DNA of 64,000 nucleotides from Parapristionchus giblindavisi. Its lineage: Eukaryota; Nematoda; Chromadorea; Rhabditida; Diplogasteridae. Shown here piece after piece: positions 22,191 to 34,444 of the stretch. The position numbers and the translations under genes are program-made. How positions within the stretch are numbered: the stretch's first letter is position 1; every line of letters starts with the position of its first letter. A model generated the notes under the pieces. The model was not told the origin of the DNA. It saw only the letters and a list, made by a program, of their open reading frames with translations, and made no database searches. The stretch spans positions 186,001-250,000 of the forward strand of contig CALSFV010000330.1 in the NCBI GenBank assembly GCA_943737045.1, given 5' to 3'.

Positions 22191-23176
22191 CTTTAAAAAT
22201 AAAATATGACGAATGATAGGGGGTGAGGTAGGCGTAGGAGTTCGAGAGAGACTGAATGAATTTATCGATTGATAGGTGAAGATGGTGGATAGATAGATAG
22301 TAATGTTCATTACGAAAGTCGCGAAAAGAATGGTAAAAGACATCATCGAACGAGATGATTATAGAGATAGATTATATTTTTGATGGATTGATAATAATAT
22401 AATTAATAATAATAATACTAATAATAATAATACACTTACAGCTTTATCCGGATGCCGTCTACTGCGCTCACACTGCGAGCTAATGGGACTCGTATGCAGT
22501 GGAGGGAAGATGCAGCAGACGGCGGTGGATGGCAAGCTCTGAAATTGAAGATACAGGATACGGTAGGTCACATTGATTATTGATTGATTTTATAGAAAAT
22601 ATGTATATTGGTTGATCTCAATTGACATTATTGATTGGTCTCTATCGAGCTATTGATTGAATAGTGATTGATTGATCTATAATAGTCTATTGATTGAATA
22701 TTGATTGATTGAATATTATTGATTTATTGATTGATCTCCCTACCTCCTCGTCCTCCTCGCGTCACCCGGGGCCCGTCGGTCGGTAGTGACGAACCCCCCG
22801 GCCTTCTCTCATAGGCGACCGGAGTCGTGTCTGTAATGATATACTGTAGGATTACGGTAATGGTATACTGTAAGATTACGGTAATAGTATAATGTAGGAT
22901 TACGGTAGTGGTATACTGTAAGATTACGGTCATAGTATAATGTAGGATTACGGTAATAGTATACTGTAGGATTACAGTAGTAGTGTACTGTACGATTACG
23001 GTAATCACTCTAATGACGACGAAATCATGATAGTGATATAGTGAGTGAGAGCAAATAATGATGAGACTTACAAAGAAGAGTAAGAAGATGAAGATGATCA
23101 TGAAGGAGAAGAAGACGAAGAGACGAGTGCGGCAGTGGACGAGTACGGTAGAGGACGGGTACGGTAGATGATCCAT
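22191..23176 (-). CDS. Possible four-exon minus gene (weak)
   Basis: Candidate exons 23176-23072 (ATG 23176-23174), 22830-22766, 22538-22440 and 22251-22191 join in frame. The first is a hydrophobic leader (LFVFFSFMIIFIFLLFF). Acceptors are TTACAG, TTTCAG and ATTCAG; donors are GTAAGT, GTGACG, GTAAGT and GTATTA. The frame could end shortly after the fourth exon at a TAA. The ATG lies only 34 bp beyond the stop of the 20-exon gene, and much of exon 1 is made of TACCGT words, so coincidence is possible. No family recognised. Confidence 0.25.
22838..23012. repeat. Minisatellite of TACTGTAGGATTACGGTAAT
   Basis: About seven units of 24 bp alternate TACTGTA with TACGGTA (for example ATAGTATACTGTAGGATTACGG). 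Same motif class as at 4.97, 28.97 and 50.9 kb. Confidence 0.85.
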
Positions 23177-23210
23177 GATGTCGAGCGGGCATGGTGGAGG
23201 TGGAGGATGT

Positions 23211-23542
23211 TTAGTGGTATCCGTCCAGAGCTCCGGTGAGCCTCTCCAGTGCCCGCGTCAGATCATCATTATAGGTTCTGAAAATATTGATTGATTGATT
23301 GATTGATTGAATGAATGATTGATTGATTGATTGATTGATTGATAGATAGATTTAATAATTGATTTATTTATTTATTGATTGAATGAATGATTGAATGGTT
23401 GATTATCGATCGATTGATTGATTGATTGATAGATTTAATAATTGATTGATTATTGATTTATTTATTGATTGAATGAATGATTGAATGGTTGATTATCGAT
23501 CGATTGATTGAATGATTGATTGATTTATTTATTGATTGATTG

Positions 23543-23580
<38 letters not shown>

Positions 23581-23586
23581 AGATTT

Positions 23587-23644
<58 letters not shown>

Positions 23645-23732
23645 AGATAGATAGATTTAATAATTGATTGATTATTGATTTATTTATTGATTGAATGAAT
23701 GATTGAATGGTTGATTATCGATCGATTGATTG

Positions 23733-23774
<42 letters not shown>

Positions 23775-23925
23775 AGATAGATTTAATAATTGATTGATTA
23801 TTGATTGAATGATTGATAGATAGATAGATTTAATAATTGATTGATTATTGATTTATTTATTGATTGAATGAATGATTGAATGGTTGATTATCGATCGATT
23901 GATTGATTGATTGATAGATTTAATA

Positions 23926-23971
<46 letters not shown>

Positions 23972-26900
23972 AGATAGATTTAATAATTGATTGATTATTG
24001 ATTTATTTATTGATTGAATGAATGATTGAATGGTTGATTATCGATCGATTGATTGAATGATTGATTGATTGATTGATTCATTTATTGATTGAATGATTGA
24101 TTGATTGATTTAATAATTGATTGATTGATTGATTGATTGATTGATAGATAGATAGATTTAATAATTGATTGATTATTGATTTATTTATTGATTGAATGAA
24201 TGATTGAATGGTTGATTATCGATCGATTGATTGATAGATTTAATAATTGATTGATTATTGATTGAATGATTGATTGATTGATTGGTTGATTGATTATTGA
24301 TTGATTGTTAGATGAGAACTTACTTGAAGTCATCGTACCGTGCCTCCAGGCCTGCAGTGTAGGCGACGCGGCGACGTCCGCCCGCCGCGCGGTTCATCTT
24401 CCGACTCAGATACTAAATAATTATTTAATTATTTAACTAATTATTTATTTATTTATTTATTAAAATGGGTACGTACGCGATTGAAGCGCTCCCCGAGCTC
24501 GATGAGATGATCGAGACGCGCGATGAGCTCGTTGAGCTCGAAGGCTATCTCATTGTACTCTTCTCTGGAGAGCGGGTGATGGGCGAGCAGGTCGAACGTG
24601 CGCACTGCTGACACCTGCAAAAGTGCGAGCATGAGGGAGAGGGAGAAGGAGAGAGCATAGGTCGAAAAGGTATGTTACAAAGTGCCAAGCCTGACCGGAT
24701 TTTGAGCCAAATTTGCCAAAAATCGAAAACCCTGACCGGATTTTGAAATCCGATAACCTAGCTATACGACCTATGGGAGAGAGGTAGATGAAGAGGGAGG
24801 GATAAGGAGAGGGAGAGGGAGGGATAAGGAGAGGTAGAGGGGGAGGGAGGGATAAGGAGAGGTAGACGGAGAGTGAGGGATAAGCAGAGGGAGAAAGGTA
24901 GATTAACGGAACGTACGACCGTCTTCTTCCTGCAGCAGCCGTGCGCTATCACACTCCGTTTCTTCTGGTACACCAGGGGATCGCAGACGTCGCGAATCCC
25001 CTTGTGGTGGTGCGCGGACGACGTCTCCGGGATGTCCGAGATGGTGCCCTTGATATCTCTCCTGAATTTGAGTTTAATTAATTTTAATTAATTTTTAATT
25101 TAGCTTAAATCATAAAGATGTTTCAGCATTGAGATTTATTTTGCTGAATTTGATCGATTCGATTTATATAAGTGAATAATAATAATAATAATGATAATAT
25201 TTGTAATAATATGTATAATAATAAAGTGAATAGTGTGTTCTTACTTGTCCGGCAGCTGCATGTCCACCGTGACGGCTGCAGCAGTAGCAGGAGGTCCTGC
25301 AGCTACGACGATCGTGGGAGCGGGGGCAGTGGCTGGAGCTTGCGCGGGCACTGCGGTGGCAGGAGCTTGCGCGCGCACTGCGGTGGCTGGAGCTTGCGCG
25401 GGCACTGCAGTTGCAGGTGCCGGAGCCAGAGCAGGGGCAGTGGGCGCAGGAACCGCGGTCGGTGACGCGGGAACTAGAGCAGCAGCGAGAGGAGGAACAG
25501 CGGTGGCTGGAGCTTGCGTGGGAGGAGCCGGAGCAGTCCTGGCTGGAGCTTGAGTGGGAGGAGCCGGAGCAGCGGTGGCTGGAGCTTGAGTGGGAGGAGC
25601 CGGAGCAGTCCTGGCTGGAGCTTGAGTGGGAGGAGCCGGAGCAGTCCTAGGAGCCGGCGCGGGAGCAGTGAGAGCGGCACGAGCGGTCTGGACGGCGACC
25701 GTGGCGGTACGCGGTGCAGCCTCAACTCCAACGTCGGCTTGCTCGGGAGCCACTGTGACGCTGACGCTCTTCATGGCGGGTCTTGCAGCAACGGCTGCGT
25801 CAGCAGTCTTCGCTGTAGCTTGAACAGCGCTCTCGACGAGGACGACCACAGCGCTGAAATGATAACACTTGCATTGGTCTACGTAATATTCAGTCGATTC
25901 ATCGATTTTGTTTGATATTAACGTTCAAAATGGGAGCGTATGTGTGTAGTGTACACAACCTATCATTCAAAGTAGATGACATTTACAGTCTATCGATCGA
26001 TTTTCTTTGATATTACATAGTATTCTAGATGATATCGATTGAGTGAATATCCTCAGTACGGTATATTAGATAGTACGTATTGATTGGTTTGTTTGAATAG
26101 TTTCATTGCATTGTCTATATGGATTGAAAATTGAATATCAGTACAGTAATCTAGATATTATTGATTGATTGGGGTATACTTACTCTGCTCCAGCAGCTGC
26201 GTCAGCTGTGCGGGCGACAGCCTGAACTGCGACAGTGGCAGTGGCCTTGGGGAGTACGACGGTGACGGCTGATGGTGTAGCTCTGAAAAAAATGTAACTT
26301 AAATTGGTCCACGTATTATTCAGTTTATCGATCGATTTTCGTTGATATTACACAGGCTATATATGCGACCGACTATCCTCAGTACGCTATATTTGATAGT
26401 ACGTATTGATTGATTTGTTTGAATAGATTTATAACATGGTCTATATTGATTTAAAGTTAGGTATCAATACAGTATTCTAGATACTATTGATTGATTGGGA
26501 TAGGCTTACTCCTCATGTGGAGCCGCATCGACTTCAGCAATTATCGGTCGCTCATCTTCCATTTCGCGGCCTTCTCCTCCATTGATATCCTCCCTGAAAT
26601 GAGCACTTTATTGATCAATATATAATAGATACCACGAGAATATATTATTGATTTTCACTTTTATCGATTCAATCTATGCATAGCAGAATGGGACAATTGG
26701 TCTACTTATTATTCGGTATATTGATCGATGTTGTTTGATATAGCATTGTATTCTAGATGATATCGATCTAGTGAATACGGTATGTTAATTTGTACCGATT
26801 GATTAAGTTTTTTGAACATTGTTTGAATAGTTTCATAACATGGTCTATATTAATTGAAAATCGGATATCAGTACAGTAATCTAGATATTATTGATTGATT

Positions 26901-29900
26901 GGTATGCACTTACTCCTCATCCCGATCTTGATCAACATCAAAGATAATGGAGTCATCTGTACCTTGAGCTGTACGTAGAGACTCATCGTCATCTTCTCTT
27001 AAATTAGCACTTTATTGATCGTTATTGATTTATTGACCATTATAGTATATTATTGTCTTGCACTTTTATCGATTCAATCATTGAATTTCAATGTATGCAT
27101 TGTGGACGCCTTTGTCTATGTATTATTTTATCTAACGACATTACACAGTATTCATATCGATTGAGTGAATGTCCTCGGTACGGTATGATAGATAGTACCG
27201 ATTGATTGAGTTGTGTGAATATTCTTGGAATAGTTTCATAACACAGTCTATATTAATTAAAAATTGAATATCAGTACAGTAATCTAGATATTATTGATTG
27301 ATTGCTATGCGCTTACTCCATATCGCGATCTCCATCGTCATCAAGAATCGAGTCATCATCTCCGGCATCTTGAGCTGTGTGCACACTCTCATCGTCATCC
27401 TCACTGAAAAGAACATTTTATTGATCATTATCGATTTATTGACCTTTACAGTATATTATTATTTTTCGCTATTATCGATTCAACGTATGCATTGCAGACT
27501 AGGACAATTGGTCTACCTATTATTCGGTATATTGATCGATTTTGTTTGATATTACACAGTATTCTAGATGATATCGATTGAGTGAATGTTCTACGGTAAG
27601 CTCATTACATTGTCTATATGGATTGAAAATCGGATATCAGTACAGTAATCTAGATATTATTGATTGATTGGTATGCACTTACCCCATGTATGAGTCTCCG
27701 TCCACATCAACTATCGATTCATCGTCTGCACCTTGAGCTGTGCGAACACTCTCATCGGCATCATCTCTGAAATGAGCACTTTATCGATCGTTATTGATTT
27801 ATTGATTGATTGACCATTACAGTATATTATTGTCTCTTCACTGTTATCGATTCAATGCATTGTGGACTCGTACCATACTCTCATAATAGTTTACTATGCA
27901 AACTTTACATTGAAATTCAGACAGATGTGAGTTCGGGTCAACATGAGAGTGTGTGCAGTGCCACATAAACTATCTTTAATTATTATTAATTAATTAATAT
28001 TAATTATTATTATTAATTATTTAATCAGATACCCTGGTCCACTGTCTACGGCATCCTCGTTGGGCACTGCCCTCTTGACGGGAACGACGCCTTCGTCCCT
28101 CTCCTCACTCCTTCGCTTACTGTAAGGAACACCAATCATTAGTGTAGCAATCCTATTTTTCCTGTAGTGTGTACTCTAGCCGTCTGCTCTCTCTCACCTC
28201 TGCCTACTCTGACTTCTCAATAAATGTTCACCTCACGAGCAAAATCACAAAACGCTAACTCACGCAATAATAGGAATTTTAATACTAATGGATGAATAAA
28301 TAAATACTGACGTGGCAGCTCGAGGCTCCTGTCGACGATCTTGGACGACATCCGCGTGCCCATCGTGGCTAAAGTACGGTATGATTAGAGTACGGTATGT
28401 TTAGAGTACGGTATATTTAGAATACGCTATATTTAGAATACGGTAGAGATCATCGAGATTGTAGTAAATTGAGCTAAGAATGCGATAATGTGGTACACGC
28501 TTATACTGTCTTATCAGCATTTAATCATAATATTTTTTTTAAATTCAAATCTCGACAAAATTGAAACAGGAATTTAAATAGTATTTTTAAAACTAAATAA
28601 ATACTAACGTGCGCTGTTGAGGCTCCGCGAGGTTTGGATCGGCAGGACGATCAGTGGCAGAGTCACGCTGGTGAAGGCTAAAGTACGGTATGTTTAGAGT
28701 ACGGTAGATATTAGAGATTATAGTAAATTGAGCTAAGAATGCGATAATGGAGCTATTCTTACCGATTTGTGGCGCACGCTTATATTGTCTAATCAACATT
28801 TAATCATAATAAATTTGTAAAATTCCCTCTCGTAAAATAGAAACAGCAATTTAAATATAATTTTTTAAACTAAATAAATACTGACATGTGTTGAGGCTCC
28901 GCGAGATTGGGTTCCGGAGGACGATGAGCGGAAGAGTCACGCTGGTGAAGCCTAAAGTACGGTATGTTTAGAGTACGGTAGATATTAGAGTACGGTAGAT
29001 ATTAGAGTACGGTATGTTTAGAGTACGGTAGATATTAGAGTACGGTATGTTTAGAGTACGGTAGATATTAGAGTACGGTAAATATTCTAGATTGTACTGA
29101 ATTGAGCTACGAATGCGATAATGGGACTAGTCTTGACGGTTTTTTTACACACGCTTATATTGACTAATCAGTATTTAATCATAATATATTTTTAAAATTC
29201 AAATCTCGTAAAATAGAAACAGGAATTATAATTTTTCAAACTAAATAAATGTCTAAATAACTAAATAAACTAAATAACTGACAAGGCCGGTTGAGTCTCC
29301 GCGAGAATGGGATCCACGGGACGTTGAGCGGGGTGGCGACGGCTAAAGTACGGTATGTTTAGAGTACGGTAGATATTAGAGTACGGTAGATATTCGAGAT
29401 TGTAGTAAATTGGAATGAGAGACAGAGACAAAATGACAGATGAGGTCTCTGTGATGTGTCTGCATGTGTCATCATGTATCTCCCTATGTCTGTCATTATG
29501 TCATTCTCTCTGTCATCATGTATCTCCCTCTGTCTGTCATTATGTCATTCTCTCTGTCATCATGTATCTCCCTCTGTCTGTCATCGTGTCATTCTGTCTG
29601 TCATCTTTGTCACTCATTCTATATGTTTGTCTGTCAGTCTGCTTCTGACTTATATCAAAGATTAACTGGCACTTACCGTACGTCAGCGGGGACGAGCGGT
29701 CGGGGCAGCGGGAGTACCTGCAAAGATTACGGTAATGTAAGGATACGGTATACGGTAATGCTAGGATACGGTAGCTATAGGTGTAGTAGAATGGTATAAG
29801 CAGAGTAGATAGATGGGGCATGATCAGTATAGCCATAGGTAGAACAGCTACGTTGCAAATTGTCAAAACGCTGTCAGGTTTTTTTGTTGATTTTCCCCCT

Positions 29901-30960
29901 CAGATGCGCTCAGGCTTCGTAGTTTCAAACGTAGCTGTCGACCTGTGCGGTATATAGCCGTTCGATTGTGAGCGTATCTATCTAGTCTCTCTCTCTCTCT
30001 CTCTCTAGCAAACGGTGGTAAATATCATACGTCGGCTAGTCGGTTGAGGTACGCGACGACGGAGCTGGAGTCGTCCAGTCGTCCGTAAGCCTCATAGCGT
30101 CCCTGCACGATGACTCCGAGGGACACCTGAGAAAATGATCTTTGATCTTTCAGAAAATGATCTTTGGTCTTATTGATTATTTCTTTAGTGAAGCCAATTA
30201 ATTGTGGACATGATGGAGATAGAGACAGATGTTAGTTTATCAAAACTCTGATCTTTGATCTTTCATTCCGTGGGAGGTGGGCGGAGTCAGAAAGTGTTTA
30301 ACGTACGCTCTCGCCGCGGAGATCGGCGCACACGGTGTGCGAGCGGGATTGCCCGAACCATGCGGCGTCGATGGGAGGTTCGAGGCTGAGAGTGACGCCC
30401 ACCCATCGACCACGGATGCCGAAGCCACTCAGATAGAGTGCCACACTCTGTCCGCCTGAAATGGACGAACAGTCTGTATTTATTATATTTGATAATAATA
30501 ATAATAATATTAATAATAATATTTTATTTCTTTAAATAAACGCATCGGGGATAGGGAATATCTGTTAGATAAGTCTTTTGAAGGATGTCCTTCGCCAAGG
30601 CAAATCGGTGAAATATATGGTGATAGAATAAATAAATAAATTCTGGTAAGGAGATAGAAGAGGAGAGGTAGAGAGGTGAAGAGAAGGAGAGGTAGAAACA
30701 CTTACCCTCAAGCGGTTCCTGCACCGCCTTCACGGCCTCCATCACTTGCTCGCAGTGCGGTCCGAAGACCACCTGAAGTATGTCAGTGTTTACGGTAGGT
30801 ATACGGTATAATACAGTATCTGTATGTGATATACGGTACCTGGAGCTTGCGGTAGCTCTGCTGGGAGAGCAGGCCCTCGTTGTGCTCTGGGGAGTCGGTC
30901 GGGCGAGATCCGTCCCCAGTTCTATCATTAAGAGTAGACATGAGCACCGAGTTTGATTAT
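23211..30960 (-). CDS. Twenty-exon gene, 759-residue protein with duplicated exons
   Basis: Coding exons (minus, high to low): 30941-30840, 30772-30706, 30455-30307, 30126-30031, 29717-29677, 29342-29283, 28951-28886, 28677-28609, 28368-28312, 28119-28033, 27766-27683, 27403-27317, 26997-26914, 26593-26510, 26282-26184, 25853-25245, 25061-24917, 24614-24477, 24412-24324, 23277-23211 (TAA). All use GT-AG and the frame is unbroken over 2280 bases. Start is ATG 30941-30939, 19 bases after TTGCAG, as in a spliced-leader site. Residues 1-138 look folded (VALYLSGFGIRGRWVGVTL). Residues 152-236 are LHQRDS/NLAEPQ repeats from exons 6-9, and 265-378 acidic EDDDESVRTAQ repeats from exons 11-14. Exon 15 and the 609-base exon 16 share TVAVQ and RTADAA; exon 16 adds APAPPTQAPA repeats. 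The C-terminus (615-759) is helical (IARLDHLIELGERFNRYL). KRRSEERDE (exon 10) could be a nuclear signal. No family recognised. The last bases of exon 17 and the weak acceptor of exon 13 (TTTAAG) are the least certain points. Confidence 0.8.
23278..24323. repeat. Intron built almost wholly of TGAT repeats
   Basis: The 1046-bp intron 19 is nearly all ATTGATTG tetranucleotides, with a higher-order pattern of about 90 bp: TGGTTGATTATCGATCG recurs (near 23398, 23489, 23708, 23880, 24030 and 24210) together with AGATTTAATAATTGATTG and GAATGAATGATTGAA. The splice sites at either end are intact. Confidence 0.95.
24656..24775. mobile_element. hAT-like MITE, CATAGGTCG family, copy 1
   Basis: Ends are CATAGGTCGAAAAGG and ACGACCTATG. 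It is flanked by perfect GGAGAGAG duplications at 24648-24655 and 24776-24783. The interior repeats AACCTGACCGGATTTTGA-like words. It sits in intron 17 of the 20-exon gene. Larger copies are at 51598, 52431 and 53483. Confidence 0.85.
25862..27682. repeat. Duplicated introns between the acidic exons
   Basis: Introns 11 to 15 of the 20-exon gene resemble one another: GAATATCAGTACAGTAATCTAGATATTATTG close to each donor side and TCGATCGATTTTGTTTGATATTAC in the middle. Exon plus intron thus duplicated together in units of about 310-410 bp, by unequal crossing-over or similar. Confidence 0.8.
28960..29095. repeat. Minisatellite of GTTTAGAGTACGGTAGATATTAGA
   Basis: Intron 6 of the 20-exon gene contains eight units in which AGAGTACGGTA is followed by TGTTT or GATATT. 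Smaller sets of the same motif lie next to the acceptors in the neighbouring introns (28377-28445, 28683-28705, 29347-29395), so they were copied with the exons. Confidence 0.85.
29415..29610. repeat. 42-bp tandem repeat, about four units
   Basis: TCTGTCATCATGTATCTCCC and TCTGTCTGTCATTATGTCATTC alternate. It lies in intron 5 of the 20-exon gene. Long frames on either strand here reflect the repeat. Confidence 0.85.
29830..29955. repeat. Diverged CGACCT-type repeat
   Basis: ATAGGTAGAACAGCTACGTT at the left and AACGTAGCTGTCGACCTGTG at the right are near mirror images. In between stand TCAAAACGCTGTCAGG and a T run. It resembles the CATAGGTCG hAT-like family and the first 60 bases of this window. 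Confidence 0.5.
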
Positions 30961-30966
30961 CTGCAA
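30955..30966 (-). promoter_or_regulatory. Likely spliced-leader acceptor of the 20-exon gene
   Basis: On the minus strand TTGCAG is followed by 19 bases and then the first ATG. Nothing upstream continues the coding frame, and the region above 30961 is a minisatellite. In nematodes such an acceptor close to the ATG usually receives a spliced leader. This is inference; a 5' non-coding exon cannot be excluded. Confidence 0.5.
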
Positions 30967-31150
30967 GCGAAAAGGATATTGGCATGACAATGACATAAAG
31001 GATATTGGTATGATATTGCATGACAATGACATAAAGATATTGGTATGACAATAGCATGATAATGACATAAAGGATATTGGTATGACAATGGCATGACAAT
31101 GACATAAAGGATATTGGTATGACAATAGCATGACAATGATATGAAATTGA
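30965..31150. repeat. Minisatellite of ATGACATAAAGGATATTGGT
   Basis: About five units of roughly 37 bp occur, each made of AAGGATATTGGTATGACAAT plus GCATGACAATGACAT. It lies directly upstream of the 20-exon gene, between its start and the divergent neighbour. Confidence 0.85.
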
Positions 31151-31159
31151 CAACGGATA

Positions 31160-31910
31160 TATGAAATTGATATTGATTGATAAAAGAAACGTGGCGGTAA
31201 CGAGTGTCTTCTCTCTCTCCCCATTTTCCCTCCTTGATCAGTCTCTCTAACCCCACTCAACCACATCCCCACTGGCAGTCGTTAATTGGTGAGCGGATCA
31301 GGCAATTCTTTCCCGATTCACTTGGGTTTCACGCGGTCTAGGTGGTCTACAAGGCATATTTTTGGAATCCACATGCCAATGGCTATTCAAAAAGCCTAAA
31401 TTCGACTGTCAAAGTTCACTTGTAATTTCGCTTTTTTCTCTAAGTCCCTAGTCTATCTCATTGTCAGTCTCTGTCTTCTTGTCTTCTCCCTCTATCATCT
31501 CTCTCTTCTCTCTATCTTCTTATCTCTACCCCCTTCCACCTCCCATCTTTCTCATTGTCCTCACTCTTTCTTGCTTCCTTTCTTCTCTCTCTTCTGTCTT
31601 TTTTTCTTCTCTCGTTTTGATTAGTCTGCGCGTCCCATAGGGGGGTACTTCTATCTTGAAGATTCCACATATTTTGTTGATGATTGAATGATTGATCGAT
31701 TGATTGATTGATTGAGTGATTACAGTATGCTCCTGGACGCGTTCGTCGTTTGCTCTTCCGTCTAAATGAATGGCTAGCTACTCTGTCACAGCCGAGGAAT
31801 AGACTGCTCAGGTATACGGTAGTCTGCCGTTTTCGTCAGGAGCCAATCAGAATTCGAATTTCAGATAAAATCTCTCCGATCTAGACTTGGCCATCTACTG
31901 CCTGCTGAGA
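31160..31910. other. Intergenic region between divergent genes
   Basis: This 750-bp stretch separates the start of the minus gene (30941) and the plus gene (31915). It holds a C/T-rich block (31440-31620) and a TGAT run (31683-31712). Promoters for both genes may lie here, but I see no specific core elements. Confidence 0.4.
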
Positions 31911-31914
31911 TCTC

Positions 31915-33795
31915 ATGGCTGGCCTGTCGAGGAAGCAAACCGAATCTGAGAAGATGCGGTAGTGTTTGGCTGCGTAGCTGAGTACCACGCTCACTGACTG
32001 AGTATCATGATGTAATTTCTTTCAGATACGCCTGTGGACGCTGGCGCACGCCATCACAGTCGAAGCGGCACAAGATGGAACGAATTAGTGAGTTGTTTGA
32101 ATGCTACGGTATATGACAGATACGGTAGGAATGGGCTGAATAGTGTAGATAACATGAAACTATGGATTTTTTTAAAATTTGCCAAAAATATTTGAAGAAT
32201 ATCTCACGACTGGCACTGCGTGCAGTTCTGTTAGTGTTCAATCTTTGGCCTTTTGGTCTTTCATTCAATATGGTTCAGTGTTTGGGTGTTCTGGAGTATT
32301 CTTATTCTTATTCTTTATTCCATCATAATATTCGTAACAGGGACATAGCGACATAAAAAGGGATTGATAGATGTCCATAGCTAAGGCAGCGATATCGGTG
32401 AGAGTTTTAGGGGTACAGTGGCAGTTTGGGAGCTACTGGCGAATCTTACATTAGTTGGAGTAGTGCCCATTATTCACTCTTTTTTGTCAGAAGGTGCATT
32501 CATCTCGGTACTCACTCCCTTCCGTGTCACTTCATCGATCGATTCACCTTTCGTGTGGAGAGTGTGCGGTCCCGACCTTGACAAGGAGGCCATCAAACAC
32601 AATATTGATGCCGTTGTAAGTGCAGGTGGGTGGAGTTTTACTGATTTTAAAAATATTTTTATACATATGCGTTTAGAATCGATCATATGATGCTTAATTG
32701 ATTTATCGATTGACTTAAATGACAAAGCTACAGACTTTTATTATAGTTTTGAAGCAATGATCTATTGAAAGCTAAAGGAAACGTATCGGGATGCATTTGG
32801 ATAAATTTATCGATCAATAAATCAATACAAATCAATCAATATTCAATATAAATCGATCAATAAACTTTCAAATGACATGGTGGCTGTGGCTGTGGAGCAC
32901 TCATAATCGTGTCACTCGACTTCCAGGAGTACCAGCTGAAGATCGCCGCCCCCATCCAAAACGAGCATTTCCACACATACAGATCTGCCGTCAATGCTAT
33001 CGGTGAGTTTGTGCACACTGTAGACTATGGTAGAATACGGTAGAGTACAACATTATGTTATTAGAGGAGAGGCCTACGGTAGTGTACCGATATCGTTATT
33101 TTGGCGTCTGACACCATTCGATCCTCCATCTCACTCCATTCTTCCTATTATGTGTTATATCTATGATACAATCAATAATAAGAATATGAATGATGCCATC
33201 GTTTAATTTTGCTTATAATATTAGTATTTTTGTATATTACAGGTCGAGAAGCTTGGAGAAGTGGAGCAACGATTGCGAAAAAAGTTCGATTGGACACTCA
33301 AACTATAAAGGAGGGACGAGAAATCGATGAATTCAAGAGTAAGTACCGTATCTCTCGTACTGCAGGGTTACTGTACCTGTGAATATTAGTGGATTAGCTA
33401 CAGCAACTGTACTCACTGCGCTACTGTAACTGTATGCGATGTCGTACCGAGTGTTGGACTACTGTAACTGTCCTAGTTTACGTTCTCGCAATCAATTAGT
33501 GCATCTGTACATGGTTAACGAATCAATAGCGGTCACTGTATTCTACCCTGTTTATTCATTATCTTATCAATCAATGTATTAAATTTATCTTACCAAATTA
33601 TATGTAGACCAAAAGTTCTGGATTATCTGACTTGGAAAATTATTAATTCTAAATTCTACATTATAGTATCTTAAAATAATTTTTATCAATCACTACATTC
33701 AAGGTGATCTACTGGACCGTCTACCAGTGTCTCGTCGATCAAACTATCGATTCATTATCACTCTTATCCTTCGCAGTCATCTTTGCATACTGTAA
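31915..33795 (+). CDS. Six-exon gene, 164-residue basic protein, unknown
   Basis: Exons: 31915-31958, 32026-32087, 32491-32615, 32927-33002, 33243-33338, 33704-33795 (TAA 33793-33795). Intron phases are 2, 1, 0, 1, 1 and the frame stays open for 495 bases. Acceptors are TTTCAG, TTGTCAG, TTCCAG, TTACAG and TTCAAG; donors are GTAGTG, GTGAGT, GTAAGT, GTGAGT and GTAAGT. The start MAGLSRKQTESEKM is polar, and the second exon strongly basic (RWRTPSQSKRHKM). Exon 3 holds FISVLTPFRVTSS and VWRVCGPDLDKEA. No signal peptide. The last exon is the least certain: its acceptor is weak and its end hydrophobic (FIITLILRSHLCIL). The gene diverges from the 20-exon gene. Family not recognised. Confidence 0.6.
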
Positions 33796-33799
33796 ATAT

Positions 33800-34440
33800 C
33801 GTTGGAATCGATCGAATTATGGAAGACATTCTATTACTCAAATGGCCTCAAGCTGAAAGATATTGCCTGATTTTGCTTCATTCTAGATTGCTCTGAGTAC
33901 CCAAATATTTTTACATCGAAACAAAGCGTTTGCTCTCATTTTTTGTCAGAATTGTTGATTACTGTTGTATTGCTGGTGAAAACTGTTGCCACCTCCGTAT
34001 ACTGTATGAGTATACCATTTATTGATTGATCCGTCGTAGATTATTCATTACATCGATTTATTGATCGTTTTGTTCACTGACCCCTATATCGATTTCTCCT
34101 ATGATTGTGTATGTTTTACTGATTTGGTTTTATAAAGAAAATATCGATTAACTCCATGTAATCTGTCCTCCATCCTACTCTATCTCATCATTATGTTACT
34201 ATTTTTGAATTGTTGAAAGATGCATAATAAGAAAAGATAAAGACGTTATTGATTACTTGTGGAGAAAATCCTCACAAGAGCTCACAACTACAGTATATGG
34301 AAACGAAATCTTTATTAAATTCATACGACTGAAGGGGCATAATACAGCATGAATCAAGCGTTTAGGGAAGTCGTCTGTGCGGGACTATATAATATTTATA
34401 CACATTTTTTCTATATTTGTGAAATACAGAGAATTGTAAT
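33800..34440. other. Non-genic
   Basis: Sequence after the stop at 33795 is AT-rich with no further exon in phase. Several AATAAA-like words could serve as poly(A) signals, none distinctive. Confidence 0.4.
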
Positions 34441-34444
34441 CTTA

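Noticed and set aside
25233..25915. Plus-strand frames opposite exon 16
   Set aside because: They are shadows of the APAPPTQAPA-coding exon on the minus strand; only the minus frame joins its neighbours in phase.
29415..29799. Frames rich in CHSLCHHVS-type repeats
   Set aside because: Low-complexity 42-bp tandem repeat inside an intron.
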